Assembly (NCBI GenBank): GCA_965205595.1
Contig: CBDBHI010000057.1
Coordinates: forward strand, 17,238 to 81,237
Direction of reading: 5' to 3'
Source: CATQHP01 sp965205595
GTDB lineage: Bacteria > Acidobacteriota > Terriglobia > Bryobacterales > UBA6623
Length of the DNA stretch: 64,000 nt
Part shown: piece by piece, positions 35,750-44,305 of the stretch
Numbering within the stretch: the first letter of the stretch is position 1
How the letters are laid out: every line of letters starts with the position of its first letter
Made by a program: the position numbers and the translations under genes
The notes under the pieces: generated by a model
Databases searched by the model: none
Told to the model about the DNA's origin: nothing
The model's input: the letters and a program-made list of their open reading frames with translations, nothing else

Positions 35750-36664
35750 ATGAAACATCGAATCTTGACCGCAGTGGTTGTTATCCCGCTCTTTATTGTG
35801 GTGACCACCACGCCCGCTCACGCCGTTTTCGGATCGATCCTAGCAGGCATCCAGCGGGCCATGATGATCTCCAATCAGGTAACTCAGATTTACAAAGACA
35901 CCATGGCGAAGATCACTTTTGACGGCCAACTCACCGAAATGATAGGTCAGGCGGCGCACCTGAAAGAACAGGCGCTCGGAACTGTGGGGGCGCTGACCGA
36001 TCCGTTCACCAAACTGGCTTCTCTGCCGACGAAGTTTATCGGCCTGGGCCTATCCTGGAAAAACGATTTTACCGGCATCCCTCGCGGTATTGCGTCGAGC
36101 GTCGAGAACATGGGCGAGACCGGCAAGAGCTTCCGCGAATCGTGGGCGCAACGGCTCACCGCCGCCGATACGGTATCGGAGACGGACATTCTTAATCTGT
36201 ACCAGAGCAGTCGCCCGGAGATCGCGGCGCGGGCTTCGCGCGGTTATCTCGCGGCGCGGGAAGAAGGCGATAAGCGCCTGGTGCTTAGTCACACCATGAG
36301 CGACACAGCATCGAATCTGATGATCGCGGCAAAGGACGCCGTGAAGTCCTATGAGGGCTTACGGAATAACACCAACACGTCCAACACCGCGCTTGCCCAA
36401 TCGCAAGTCGCCGGAACGGTGACGCAAGGGAATCTCACCGCTGCCATGGCTCAGTTGATGGCATATCAGGCGGCGAAGGAGGCGGCGCAGGATTACGAGC
36501 GCGAGATCGCCCGGCGCGAAGTGCTGGCTGAACGGGTTGCGGCGCAACAGCAGGCCGAGATCACCTTCGCGGCGCACCAGGCCGGGCTTGATGCCAGGCG
36601 GCAAACCCTGCGAGACGGCTTGCTCTTTCAGATTCCGACGCTCTATGGCGGGAACACTCCGTGA
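35750..36664 (+). CDS. virB5: T4SS protein VirB5/TrbJ
   Basis: The product has 304 residues with a signal peptide (ILTAVVVIPLFIVVTTTPAHA) and a long helical periplasmic region rich in Gln/Ala/Glu (AAMAQLMAYQAAKEAAQDYEREIARREVLAERVAAQQQ), as in TrbJ, a minor pilus component. The frame is intact. The start lies 4 bp after the virB10 stop. Confidence 0.8.
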   Translation: MKHRILTAVVVIPLFIVVTTTPAHAVFGSILAGIQRAMMISNQVTQIYKDTMAKITFDGQLTEMIGQAAHLKEQALGTVGALTDPFTKLASLPTKFIGLGLSWKNDFTGIPRGIASSVENMGETGKSFRESWAQRLTAADTVSETDILNLYQSSRPEIAARASRGYLAAREEGDKRLVLSHTMSDTASNLMIAAKDAVKSYEGLRNNTNTSNTALAQSQVAGTVTQGNLTAAMAQLMAYQAAKEAAQDYEREIARREVLAERVAAQQQAEITFAAHQAGLDARRQTLRDGLLFQIPTLYGGNTP

Positions 36665-36670
36665 TAGTCA

Positions 36671-37672
36671 ATGCAAATCCAACTCGATCCCAACATCCCG
36701 ACCAATCTTTCGCCCGAAGAATTGAGGGACTTCAAAACCTTCCTCGATACCGCCCTGGAAGGACTGACGGCGGCGGCGGGCAGCGAGATATTCACCATGG
36801 GCAATGCGATGTTGGGTTTTCTCGCCGTCATCGTTGTGGTGTTGAGCGGGCTGAAGATCGCCTTCAGCGGCAACATTCAGCCGTGGGAACTGGTGCGGGT
36901 CGTCATTGGGATTTGGATACCGTGGGTGATGTTGCAGTTCTACACGACCAACATTCCGGGCATGGTGCATACCTTCCCAGGGATGATCGCGGCGGGGGGG
37001 AACTGGCTTCACGAACTGCTCATCGGTGACTCCCTCTACGCGGTTCAAACCGAACTCACAGACCTCTTTCGCTCGCTTGCGAAGGCTCAAGACGCGGCCA
37101 TCGAACAGGGTGATCTACTAAACATATTCACCAGCGGGCTTCAAGCCTCGATGACGGCGGTTGCGGGGTTTGTGATGGTGATCTTTCTGGCCTTTATGCT
37201 CCTTATCTTGGCCGCTGTCACCTACGCTCAAGTGATCTGGGCGCAAGTCGCCCTTGCCATCCTCATCATTCTGGGTCCGATCTTCATTCCGTTTCTGGTG
37301 TTCGATCCGCTGTCATTTCTGTTCTGGGGCTGGTTTCGAGCGATGCTCACCTATTCGTTCTACGCCGTGATTGCCGGAGCGGTTTTGCGCGTGTTCTCCG
37401 CCGTGGGAATCGCTTACATCACGAGCTTGGGTAACGCCAACCTGGACATGGACAGCTTCATGGAAGTGGGTATGTGGACGCTCGCGGTCGTGCCTTTCTT
37501 TATCGCCGGAATGCTGGCAAGCCTCAAGTGCGGGGAACTCGCCACGATGCTCGTCACCGGAGGCGGAGCAGCCGGGAGCGGCTTGATGGGCATGGCGACC
37601 ACGGCGGGAATGGCCGCGGCCGGCGGCGGCGCGGCGGCGGCGGCGAAGGCGGGCGCGGGAGGCATCAAATGA
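36671..37672 (+). CDS. virB6: T4SS inner-membrane protein VirB6/TrbL
   Basis: The product has 333 residues with at least five or six transmembrane helices (FLAVIVVVLSGLKIAFSG; AVAGFVMVIFLAFMLLILAAVTYAQVIWAQVALAILIILGPIFIPFLVF; and others), matching TrbL/VirB6. The C-terminus is Ala/Gly-rich. The frame is intact. The stop overlaps the virB8 start by 4 bp (ATGA). Confidence 0.85.
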   Translation: MQIQLDPNIPTNLSPEELRDFKTFLDTALEGLTAAAGSEIFTMGNAMLGFLAVIVVVLSGLKIAFSGNIQPWELVRVVIGIWIPWVMLQFYTTNIPGMVHTFPGMIAAGGNWLHELLIGDSLYAVQTELTDLFRSLAKAQDAAIEQGDLLNIFTSGLQASMTAVAGFVMVIFLAFMLLILAAVTYAQVIWAQVALAILIILGPIFIPFLVFDPLSFLFWGWFRAMLTYSFYAVIAGAVLRVFSAVGIAYITSLGNANLDMDSFMEVGMWTLAVVPFFIAGMLASLKCGELATMLVTGGGAAGSGLMGMATTAGMAAAGGGAAAAAKAGAGGIK

Positions 37673-38340
37673 AGAAGCCGCAAATCAAAGACACCGGAGC
37701 CGAGTACGCCGAGATATGGGGCGAAGCCATCCACACCAACCGTCATCTACGGGTGATCTCCGTCGGGCTGGCTATCGGAGTGCTCTTGCTCATCGTCGTC
37801 GTCATTCGCATTGTTTCGGTTGAGCCGCCGCGCCCCATCGTCGTGAGGGTTGATGAAGTCGGGCGGGCGGAGGCCGTCACCTACGAAGCGATGGAGGCCC
37901 AGGCGGACCCGCTGGACCCCACCACCAAATACTTCCTCAATCGCTTCATCTACGACTTCTACTCGCGGCGGCGGGCCACGGTTGCACAGAACTGGGCTCG
38001 CAGCTTGCGCTTCCTCAGTACGCAACTCGCCAACGCCTCGTTTCGCGCCGACAGCCAAAATGTCGCCCTTCTCGCGGCGGGCGTGGCGCGGGGTGAATTG
38101 CAAGTCGCCCGCGTCATTTTGAGGATTCAACCCAACCCTCAGCAGCCGCACAGCGCCACGGTCGATTTTGACCTGGTGCGAATGGAGATGGCAAACGAAG
38201 TGGGCCGGGAGCGCTGGACACTCTCGCTTCAATTCCAGTTCCTCCAACACATCCCCCCGGAGTTGATCGTGTTCAACCCCATGGGAATCGTCATCACCTA
38301 CTTGCAAAGCGACCGGGCCACCGTCACCGGAGATCAATAA
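37669..38340 (+). CDS. virB8: T4SS protein VirB8/TrbF
   Basis: The product has 223 residues. It has a short cytoplasmic segment ending in HTNRHLRVISVGLAIG and one transmembrane helix (AIGVLLLIVVVIRIVSVEPP). A periplasmic VirB8-like domain follows (TTKYFLNRFIYDFYSRRRATVAQNWARSLRFLS, HSATVDFDLVRME). The frame is intact. It sits at the inner-membrane core of the channel. The next gene starts directly at 38341. Confidence 0.85.
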   Translation: MKKPQIKDTGAEYAEIWGEAIHTNRHLRVISVGLAIGVLLLIVVVIRIVSVEPPRPIVVRVDEVGRAEAVTYEAMEAQADPLDPTTKYFLNRFIYDFYSRRRATVAQNWARSLRFLSTQLANASFRADSQNVALLAAGVARGELQVARVILRIQPNPQQPHSATVDFDLVRMEMANEVGRERWTLSLQFQFLQHIPPELIVFNPMGIVITYLQSDRATVTGDQ

Positions 38341-39282
38341 ATGATCGAGCACTTGCGGGGAAGAGATCGCAAGCTGGAACCGCTTGGCTGGACCGGCCGG
38401 GACGCGGAATGGATTGCGCTCGTGTGTCTTCACAGCGGCGTCTTCACGCGGGCGAAATTCTGTGATTACTTCGGGGTGTGGCGGAGTGGCGCTCAGCGTT
38501 TTGTGCGGACATTGGTTGATCGCCGGGTGGCGGTCGAGGGTGAGTGGCCGCTACTCAATGGGAGAGCAAAGACGTGCCGCATATCGAGCAACGCGATCTA
38601 CCGGGCGCTGGGAGTTGAGAACATCCGCCACCGGCGAACGGCCAGCGACCTGGTTGTCATGCGGCGGCTTTTGTCGCTGGATTTTGTGCTGGAACATCCG
38701 GGTATGAACTGGCTCCCCGCCGAGCCGGAGAAGGTCGAGTTTTTTGAAAAGATCGGCTTGTCGAAACGGCTCATTCCGCGCCGGATTTACTACGGTGTGG
38801 CTGGCAACCAGAAGCGCTACTTTGCGCTCAAACTGCCCCTTGCCGTGGACCCTGAAATCGTCACCTTTGCCTACGTCAATCCGGGCCACGCGACAGATAC
38901 CGAACTCCACTCGTGGGGAGCCGCGCATGGGCCGCTTTGGGATGCGCTCCGCAAGAAGGGGCGGCAGGTTCGGGTGATCGGAATTGGGGTTGAAAATGCC
39001 ACCGTGGATCGGACGGCGCGGGTGCTTGAAGCATGGGCGGCGGCGGCGCCAGGGACACCCGATGAAGGGCTGACGGCGAAGCAGGAGATCAAGGCGATTC
39101 ACGAGGCGATGCGCGGGGAGGACGAGGAATTTCTAGCCCGGTACGGAGGATTCGCGGAAGCCGGGAGACGGTCTGTGGAACTCCAACGTCTCCCCGAAGT
39201 CAAGGTCACGGAAGGAGTCTCGATTGACGACTATTCGACATGGCGGGCCGTCCGCTTTGCGGACCCGGATGAAATCGGCTGA
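38341..39282 (+). CDS. Hypothetical protein in T4SS operon, nucleotide/DNA-related by context
   Basis: The product has 313 residues; the start touches the virB8 stop (TAAATG). The N-terminal about 90 residues look like a winged-helix domain (DAEWIALVCLHSGVFTRAKFCDYFGVWRSGAQRFVRTLVDRRVAV). The middle has strands and helices (KRYFALKLPLAVDPEIVTFAYVNPGH), and the C-terminus is acidic and helical. No catalytic motif is recognised. Its tight placement between virB8 and virD4 suggests a transfer- or substrate-selection role. This is inference. Confidence 0.55.
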   Translation: MIEHLRGRDRKLEPLGWTGRDAEWIALVCLHSGVFTRAKFCDYFGVWRSGAQRFVRTLVDRRVAVEGEWPLLNGRAKTCRISSNAIYRALGVENIRHRRTASDLVVMRRLLSLDFVLEHPGMNWLPAEPEKVEFFEKIGLSKRLIPRRIYYGVAGNQKRYFALKLPLAVDPEIVTFAYVNPGHATDTELHSWGAAHGPLWDALRKKGRQVRVIGIGVENATVDRTARVLEAWAAAAPGTPDEGLTAKQEIKAIHEAMRGEDEEFLARYGGFAEAGRRSVELQRLPEVKVTEGVSIDDYSTWRAVRFADPDEIG

Positions 39283-39469
39283 GAGAGAGGGAAAATCGGC
39301 GAATTTTGTTGTCCCAAAAGACCGCATGGTTTTTGCCCCAGGGTTAGAGGGGGGGGTGGGACAAAATTTCGGCTCAAGATATGGCGAAGCCGCTTTCCCC
39401 TATGTGCCTCATTTTGCTGTGGTTAGCCACTTTGAATCGGCCCCCACGCTTCGGACGCGGGAGAAAGGC

Positions 39470-39590
39470 GGGGACGAGAGCGACCCCCCCCAAACCGGGG
39501 GGGCATGTGACCTTGAATAGACGCGCTGTGGGACACGCTTCTATCCGGCCCCATGGGGGGTCGCTCTCGTCCTCATTTATCCCTGCGGGA
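39470..39590 (+). promoter_or_regulatory. Large inverted repeat upstream of virD4 (candidate oriT or attenuator)
   Basis: The 333-bp gap before virD4 has one notable structure. GGGGACGAGAGCGACCCCCC at 39470-39489 pairs with 39555-39574 over 20 positions with a single mismatch. Eight C residues at 39484-39491 can instead pair with seven G residues at 39497-39503 (loop AAACC), so two folds exclude each other. Four bases after the right arm, TTATCCCTGCGG resembles the IncP nic core (YATCCTGY) with one extra C. This could be an oriT or a transcription attenuator. The evidence is suggestive only. Confidence 0.4.
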
Positions 39591-39615
39591 AGGCTGAAAA
39601 CACGGAGACGGACCT

Positions 39616-41957
39616 ATGAAATGGCGCGAGTTGGTCCCATATTTACAAGAGCTTTGGCACCGGCCCGCCGGCCCGATGAACTGGAAAAACCCGATCCGGG
39701 TTTTCGCCGTCGCGGGCTGGGGGTTGGTTCAAGGTTTGGTGCTGTTGGGTTGGGCCGTGTTTCGCGCCGGGCAATTCGTTGTAGCGCTTCCGGCTCTGGT
39801 GCTCTTTTTTTTCGCCGGTCTGTGGTATGCCGTGTGGAGCTTTGTACGGCGTCCCTTCCCGTCGCTTGATGAAAACCCCTTGCTTGCTTTGGTGAACTAC
39901 CACACCCCCAATTTCTTCGATTGGCTGGTGATCTGGTACTACGTTTCGCCCTTCGTTGCCGTCATGCTCTCAGGCTTATTGCCGTCACCGTTTGGAAGGT
40001 CTGGTTGGAGGGGCGGCGGCGCGACTTCGCACCCTTCGCCAAGCTCCCGCCGTGGCCGCTTTCGCCAGACCAAAAGGCTCCAGCCATCGTCGTCGGAGAG
40101 GTCCATCACCCGGTTGAGGCGCGAGAGGTTTTCAGTCCCTCGTGGCTCACCATCCCGGAGCGCGGACTGTATACCGGCGTGGCGATCTTCGGAGCCGTGG
40201 GATCAGGCAAAACATCGGCTTGCATGAACCCGTTTGCCCGGCAGCTTCTCGGCTGGCAAGCGGGCAATCCGCAGCTACGGGCGGCGGCGCTGGTGCTAGA
40301 AGTCAAGGGAGACTTCTGCCACGACATCCGCCAAATCCTGGTCGAGGCGGGCCGTGGACAAGACTACATCGAGCTTGGCATGGACGCCCGCTCTCAATGG
40401 AACCCACTCTCGGCCTGGTGGCTCGATTCCTACTCGCTGGCCTACACCGTTTCGAGCCTTCTCAATCAGCTATTCGGTAAGGGCAAGGAACCCTTTTGGC
40501 AGCAAGCCTATACCAATCTGGTCCGCTGGATCATCGAGCTTCACCGGGTTTTCCCGGAGCGCTGGGTGACGTTGCAACAGGTCTACCGCTGTGCCATCGA
40601 CCCGGAGCTTTTTGCGGCCAAGATCGAGGCGGCGGAGAAGCTGAGTGATGACCTGAATACAGGGACGGTTTTCGTGGCGCGGAGCACCTACGAAGCCCAA
40701 CTCATAAACCTTGCCGAATGGAACTGGGTCGATGCACCGGAGGCGAAGAAACTGCAAGCCGTCTACACGCGCCCGATGAAAAAGAAACTTGACAAGCTCA
40801 AGATTGACTATCGGATCGTTTGGGAACCCGGCCCCGGCGAAGACACAAGAGAGCGCGTGGAGGCCGTCAAGCGCTGGTTTGTCCACGACTGGCAAACCCT
40901 AGACAACAAGATCAAGTCTTCGATTGTGGAGGGGGTTTCGGTGTTCCTTGCCATGTTCGATATGCCGGACGTGGCGAAGGTGTTTTGTCCCGCCGCGCCG
41001 CATATCCCTGACGATCCCGAAGCCATTATCCTGCAAGCCCAACTGCGGCGGATCAAGGCGGAGAAGGACGCGAAGGAGGCGGCGGAGGCGAAGGCGAAGA
41101 AGCCGGAGGCGGCGGAGGCGGAACCGGAGCCGGACGACAAGACGCCGGACCCCGCAGCCGAGAGCAACCAAGCCGCTACCTCCATTCCCCCGGCTACCGC
41201 AGGGACGGCCCCGATCTCGCGCCACCTACCGCCGCTCTTTGAATTGATCGAGCAGGGCAAGGTGCTGGCCTTGAATATGCCCGCTGGTATCAACCCGGCG
41301 CTGGCCCGCGCCGTGGGCGTGATGCTCAAGAACGCTTGGCTACAGGCGCTTCTCATGCGACCGGCCAAGATGAAGCGGTCGCCAGGCCGCTACTTCCGGC
41401 CCGCCGTCTTTATCTGTGACGAATATCAAGCCTTCGCTTCGGTGGGCGAGGATGACCCATCAGGCGATGAAAAATCCTTTGCGCTGACCCGCCAATGCCG
41501 CTGCATCCCGATTGTCGCCACGCAATCTATTTCCTCGTTGCGGGCCGTCTTGGGAAGCTCGGAAGCGTGGCGCTCGCTGTTGCAGACGCTCCGTACTCGT
41601 ATCTTCCTATCGCTGAGTGATGACGCATCCGCCAAGATTGCGTCGGAGTTGTGCGGCCAGGTTGCGAAGATCAAGGAATCCTACACCATCAGCGAGACCT
41701 CCAAGCGCTCGGAAGTCTCCCCGCTCTCAGGCCGGGCCGGAGGCGGAGGCGGGAGCATGGGCGCGACCAAATCATTCCGGGAGCAGCGCGAGGCCGTGTT
41801 TCACCCGCGAGACTTCGCCTTGCTCTCGAACTGTCAAGCGATCTGTCTGCCCTATGACGGGGCGCAGTCGCTTGAGCCGCGCCGCGTCTACCTGAAACCA
41901 CACTATCTACCAGCCGAACACTCCTATTGGAGAGCGAAGGAGGCGGGCCAAATATGA
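39616..41957 (+). pseudogene. virD4: Coupling protein VirD4/TraG, frameshifted
   Basis: The N-terminal membrane part is read from ATG 39616, with helices in VFAVAGWGLVQGLVLLGWAVF and FFFAGLWYAVWSFV. At about 39975 a base is missing: ...VMLSG must continue in another frame as LIAVTVWKVWLEGRRRDFAPF. That frame is open to 41957 and contains Walker A GAVGSGKT, VLEVKGDF, a Lys/Ala/Glu-rich insertion, the Walker B-like FICDEYQAFAS, and VATQSISSL. The restored protein would be about 780 residues. The soluble part alone is intact and starts in its own frame at 39921, but it would lack the native membrane anchor. Confidence 0.8.
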
Positions 41958-42913
41958 GCGCCGCGAGCGGACTAGAACACCTCAAACCGTTTCTACCGGG
42001 TTTGGAAAGCGCCCTGGAAGATTCCGAAGTCAGCGAGATCATGATTAACGGCCCCGGTAATGTGTGGGTCGAGCGGGCCGGACGGCTGGCCGCACACGCC
42101 GCGCCGGACCTGGACGAAGCGGCGCTGGAACGGGCCGCTATCCATATCGCCCGTCCCTTGGGGCTGGACCCGGCAAGCTCCCCCATTGTCGATGCCCGGC
42201 TCGATGACGGATCGCGGGTTGCTATCTGCGTTCCGCCCGCCAGTCCTCAAGTCGCTATCACCGTGCGGCGCTTTGGCAAGCGGGCGTTCTCGGCGGATGA
42301 CCTCGTGAAGCAAGGCGCACTCCCCGAAAACGTGCGGGCCGAAGCAGAGCGGGTGTTGCGGTCCCGGCGCAACATCCTGGTTTCAGGCGGAACCGGATCG
42401 GGCAAGACCACGTTGCTCAATGCGCTCATCGAACTACTGCCCGATGACGAGCGGATAGTTGCCATCGAGGACACCTTGGAGCTTCGCATCGAGCGCTCGA
42501 ATTGCGTCCGCTTCGAGGCTCGCGGTTTGCAGGAAGGAGCGGTTACGATCCGCGATTTAGTCCGCCACGCGCTACGTCACCGCCCGGATCACATCGTCGT
42601 GGGCGAGGTTCGCGGCGGAGAGGCGGCGGACCTGCTGCAAGCCCTCAACACCGGCCACGGCGGATCGCTGACGACCGTACACGCCAACAACGCCGAGAGC
42701 GCCTTATCCCGGATCGCCAGTTGCGCCATGCAGGGCGGCGGGTCGCTACCGTGGGAAGTCACCTGTAGAGGCGTGGTGGACGGTATCGCCATGGTGATTC
42801 ACATGACGCGCCACGAGGGGCGGCGATTCGCCGAAGAAGCGGTTTTCGTCAAAGGCTACGAAGCGAGGACCAACCAATGGGACATTCAAAGAATCACGGT
42901 CGAAGGCGCTTGA
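41954..42913 (+). CDS. virB11: T4SS ATPase VirB11/TrbB
   Basis: The product has 319 residues from ATG 41954, overlapping the virD4 stop (ATGA). Walker A is GGTGSGKTT, the Asp box is VAIEDTLELR, and Walker B with the His box is HIVVGEVRGGEAADLLQALNTGHGGSLTTVHAN, all hallmarks of VirB11/PulE-type secretion ATPases. The frame is intact. It powers pilus assembly and substrate transfer as a hexamer. Confidence 0.92.
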   Translation: MSAASGLEHLKPFLPGLESALEDSEVSEIMINGPGNVWVERAGRLAAHAAPDLDEAALERAAIHIARPLGLDPASSPIVDARLDDGSRVAICVPPASPQVAITVRRFGKRAFSADDLVKQGALPENVRAEAERVLRSRRNILVSGGTGSGKTTLLNALIELLPDDERIVAIEDTLELRIERSNCVRFEARGLQEGAVTIRDLVRHALRHRPDHIVVGEVRGGEAADLLQALNTGHGGSLTTVHANNAESALSRIASCAMQGGGSLPWEVTCRGVVDGIAMVIHMTRHEGRRFAEEAVFVKGYEARTNQWDIQRITVEGA

Positions 42914-43494
42914 CCCTGCCCCTGCCACTCAGGGCCAAGATGATCGGCTGCGCCATGTTTATCGGCGGATTCATGGGCCTGATTACCAGCGCCCAGATTG
43001 ATCCAATTTCCGCCCACGTCGAGCGAGTGATTGACGGAGATACCATTCACGTCCGAGTTGAGGGCAAGAGCCGCACCGTCCGGCTTATCGGCGTGGACAC
43101 CCCGGAGACGAAGCACCCCACCGAAGCGGTGCAGTATTTCGGACAGGAGGCAAGCGCCTTCACCAAGGCGGCGCTCGAAGGTAAGACGGTGCTGCTCCAA
43201 AAGGACCGCACCGGAGATACCGTAGACCCCTACGGGCGCTGGCTTCGCTACGTCCTGCTGGACGGAGACAACTTCAACGCCCGGCTCATCCGCGACGGCT
43301 ACGCTCATGCTTACCGGCGCTTTCCCTTCTCGAAGCGGGCGGAGTTTATTCAATTGGAAGAACAAGCGCGGCTGCCGCCGTTGCCGTCGTCGTCGCAAAT
43401 TTTCCGCGCCCCTTTTTTTGCGATCTCCACGCTCCGGCGGCGAGGGCCTAGACAAGCGTGTCAGGAGGAGCGACCATCGCCGCAGGCCAGCTGA
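42877..43494 (+). pseudogene. Staphylococcal-nuclease-like protein with aberrant C-terminus
   Basis: The start at ATG 42877 overlaps virB11 by 37 bp; ATG 42940 is an alternative just before a hydrophobic anchor (GCAMFIGGFMGLITSAQ). The SNase/thermonuclease fold is clear: HVERVIDGDTIHVRVEGKSRTVRLIGVDTPETKHP, AFTKAALEGKTVLLQKDRTGDTVDPYGRWLRYV, and RLIRDGYAHAYRRFPFSKRAEFIQLEEQAR. After this, at about 43372, the sequence turns into low-complexity PPLPSSS and non-homologous residues. The normal ending (R-x-GLW) is missing. The gene was probably cut here, which may mark the edge of the plasmid segment. Confidence 0.7.
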
Positions 43495-43673
43495 GCGCTG
43501 CCGGCATCGGTGAAGGAGTCGCGCGCGCCTCTCCATGCCGCCTGTCAGCGATCGGCGACGCGATACAGGTGGAAGGCACGGGCTGGCAACGCCTAAAATC
43601 GCATTGATCCACAGCCAGATGGCCCACGGATGGACGGAGTGCACCAGGGTGATGTAGGCTGGTGCACAAGACG

Positions 43674-43889
43674 ATGTCTGGTATGGGCCGAGCCAAAGCA
43701 GGATCCAGCAAGCCAGTCCTGGTAGCGGGTACAGCCCGTGCTTCGGTCAGCTTTCCGCGCGAGATTCACGAAACGCTGGAGAAAATAGCTCGAGAAAAGA
43801 AGGTTTCGCTCGCCCGGGTTGTCCGCGAAGCGACTGAGCGGTACATCGCCGATCGCTGGCCCCTCCTGGTTGTTCCGAAGGGCGACTGA
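43674..43889 (+). CDS. Ribbon-helix-helix (CopG/Arc-like) DNA-binding protein
   Basis: The product has about 71 residues. The RHH core reads ARASVSFPREIHETLEKIAREKKVSLARVVREATERYIADRW: a beta strand followed by two helices, the second with SLARVVREA. GTG 43662 and ATG 43683 are alternative starts. It lies 5 bp before vsr and may regulate the methyltransferase locus. It could equally be a stand-alone antitoxin-like regulator; no toxin is seen. Confidence 0.65.
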   Translation: MSGMGRAKAGSSKPVLVAGTARASVSFPREIHETLEKIAREKKVSLARVVREATERYIADRWPLLVVPKGD

Positions 43890-43894
43890 GCGGT

Positions 43895-44305
43895 GTGGAT
43901 ACACTCACGCGAGCGCAGCGGTCGGCCGTCATGTCTCGTGTGAGGTCGCAGAATTCGCGGCCTGAGATGTTTGTGCGCAGGCTCGTGTTCGCGCTTGGCT
44001 ACCGTTATCGTCTGCATGTCGCCGGAATGCCCGGTCGGCCCGACCTCGTCTTCCGCAGCCGCCGGAAAGTTATTTTCGTTCATGGGTGTTTCTGGCACCG
44101 GCACGCCCGCTGTGCGCTTGCCCGCCTGCCAAAATCGCGGCTGGAATTCTGGCTTCCCAAACTTGACGCGAACAAACGCCGCGACCAAAAGAACATCCGC
44201 GCTCTCCGTCGCAAGGGATGGGCGGTGTTGACGATCTGGGAGTGTGGGCTCGGCAACCCCCGCTTGCCGAACACGATCGAAAGGTTCTTGGATGCGCAGC
44301 GTTGA
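43895..44305 (+). CDS. vsr: Very short patch repair endonuclease Vsr
   Basis: The product has 136 residues from GTG 43895. Family motifs are MSRVRSQNSRPEMFVRRLVFALGYRYRLH, the catalytic GRPDLVF (Asp), and VIFVHGCFWHRH with the zinc and metal ligands. C-terminally it reads NIRALRRKGWAVLTIWECGL. It nicks 5' of the T in T:G mismatches that arise from 5-methylcytosine deamination, working beside a cytosine methyltransferase. The stop overlaps the dcm start by 14 bp, a tight coupling. Confidence 0.93.
   Translation: MDTLTRAQRSAVMSRVRSQNSRPEMFVRRLVFALGYRYRLHVAGMPGRPDLVFRSRRKVIFVHGCFWHRHARCALARLPKSRLEFWLPKLDANKRRDQKNIRALRRKGWAVLTIWECGLGNPRLPNTIERFLDAQR

Noticed and set aside
42886..43644. 252-residue minus-strand frame opposite the nuclease gene
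   Set aside because: It overlaps a convincing SNase domain on the other strand and spans the low-complexity junction; no family features.
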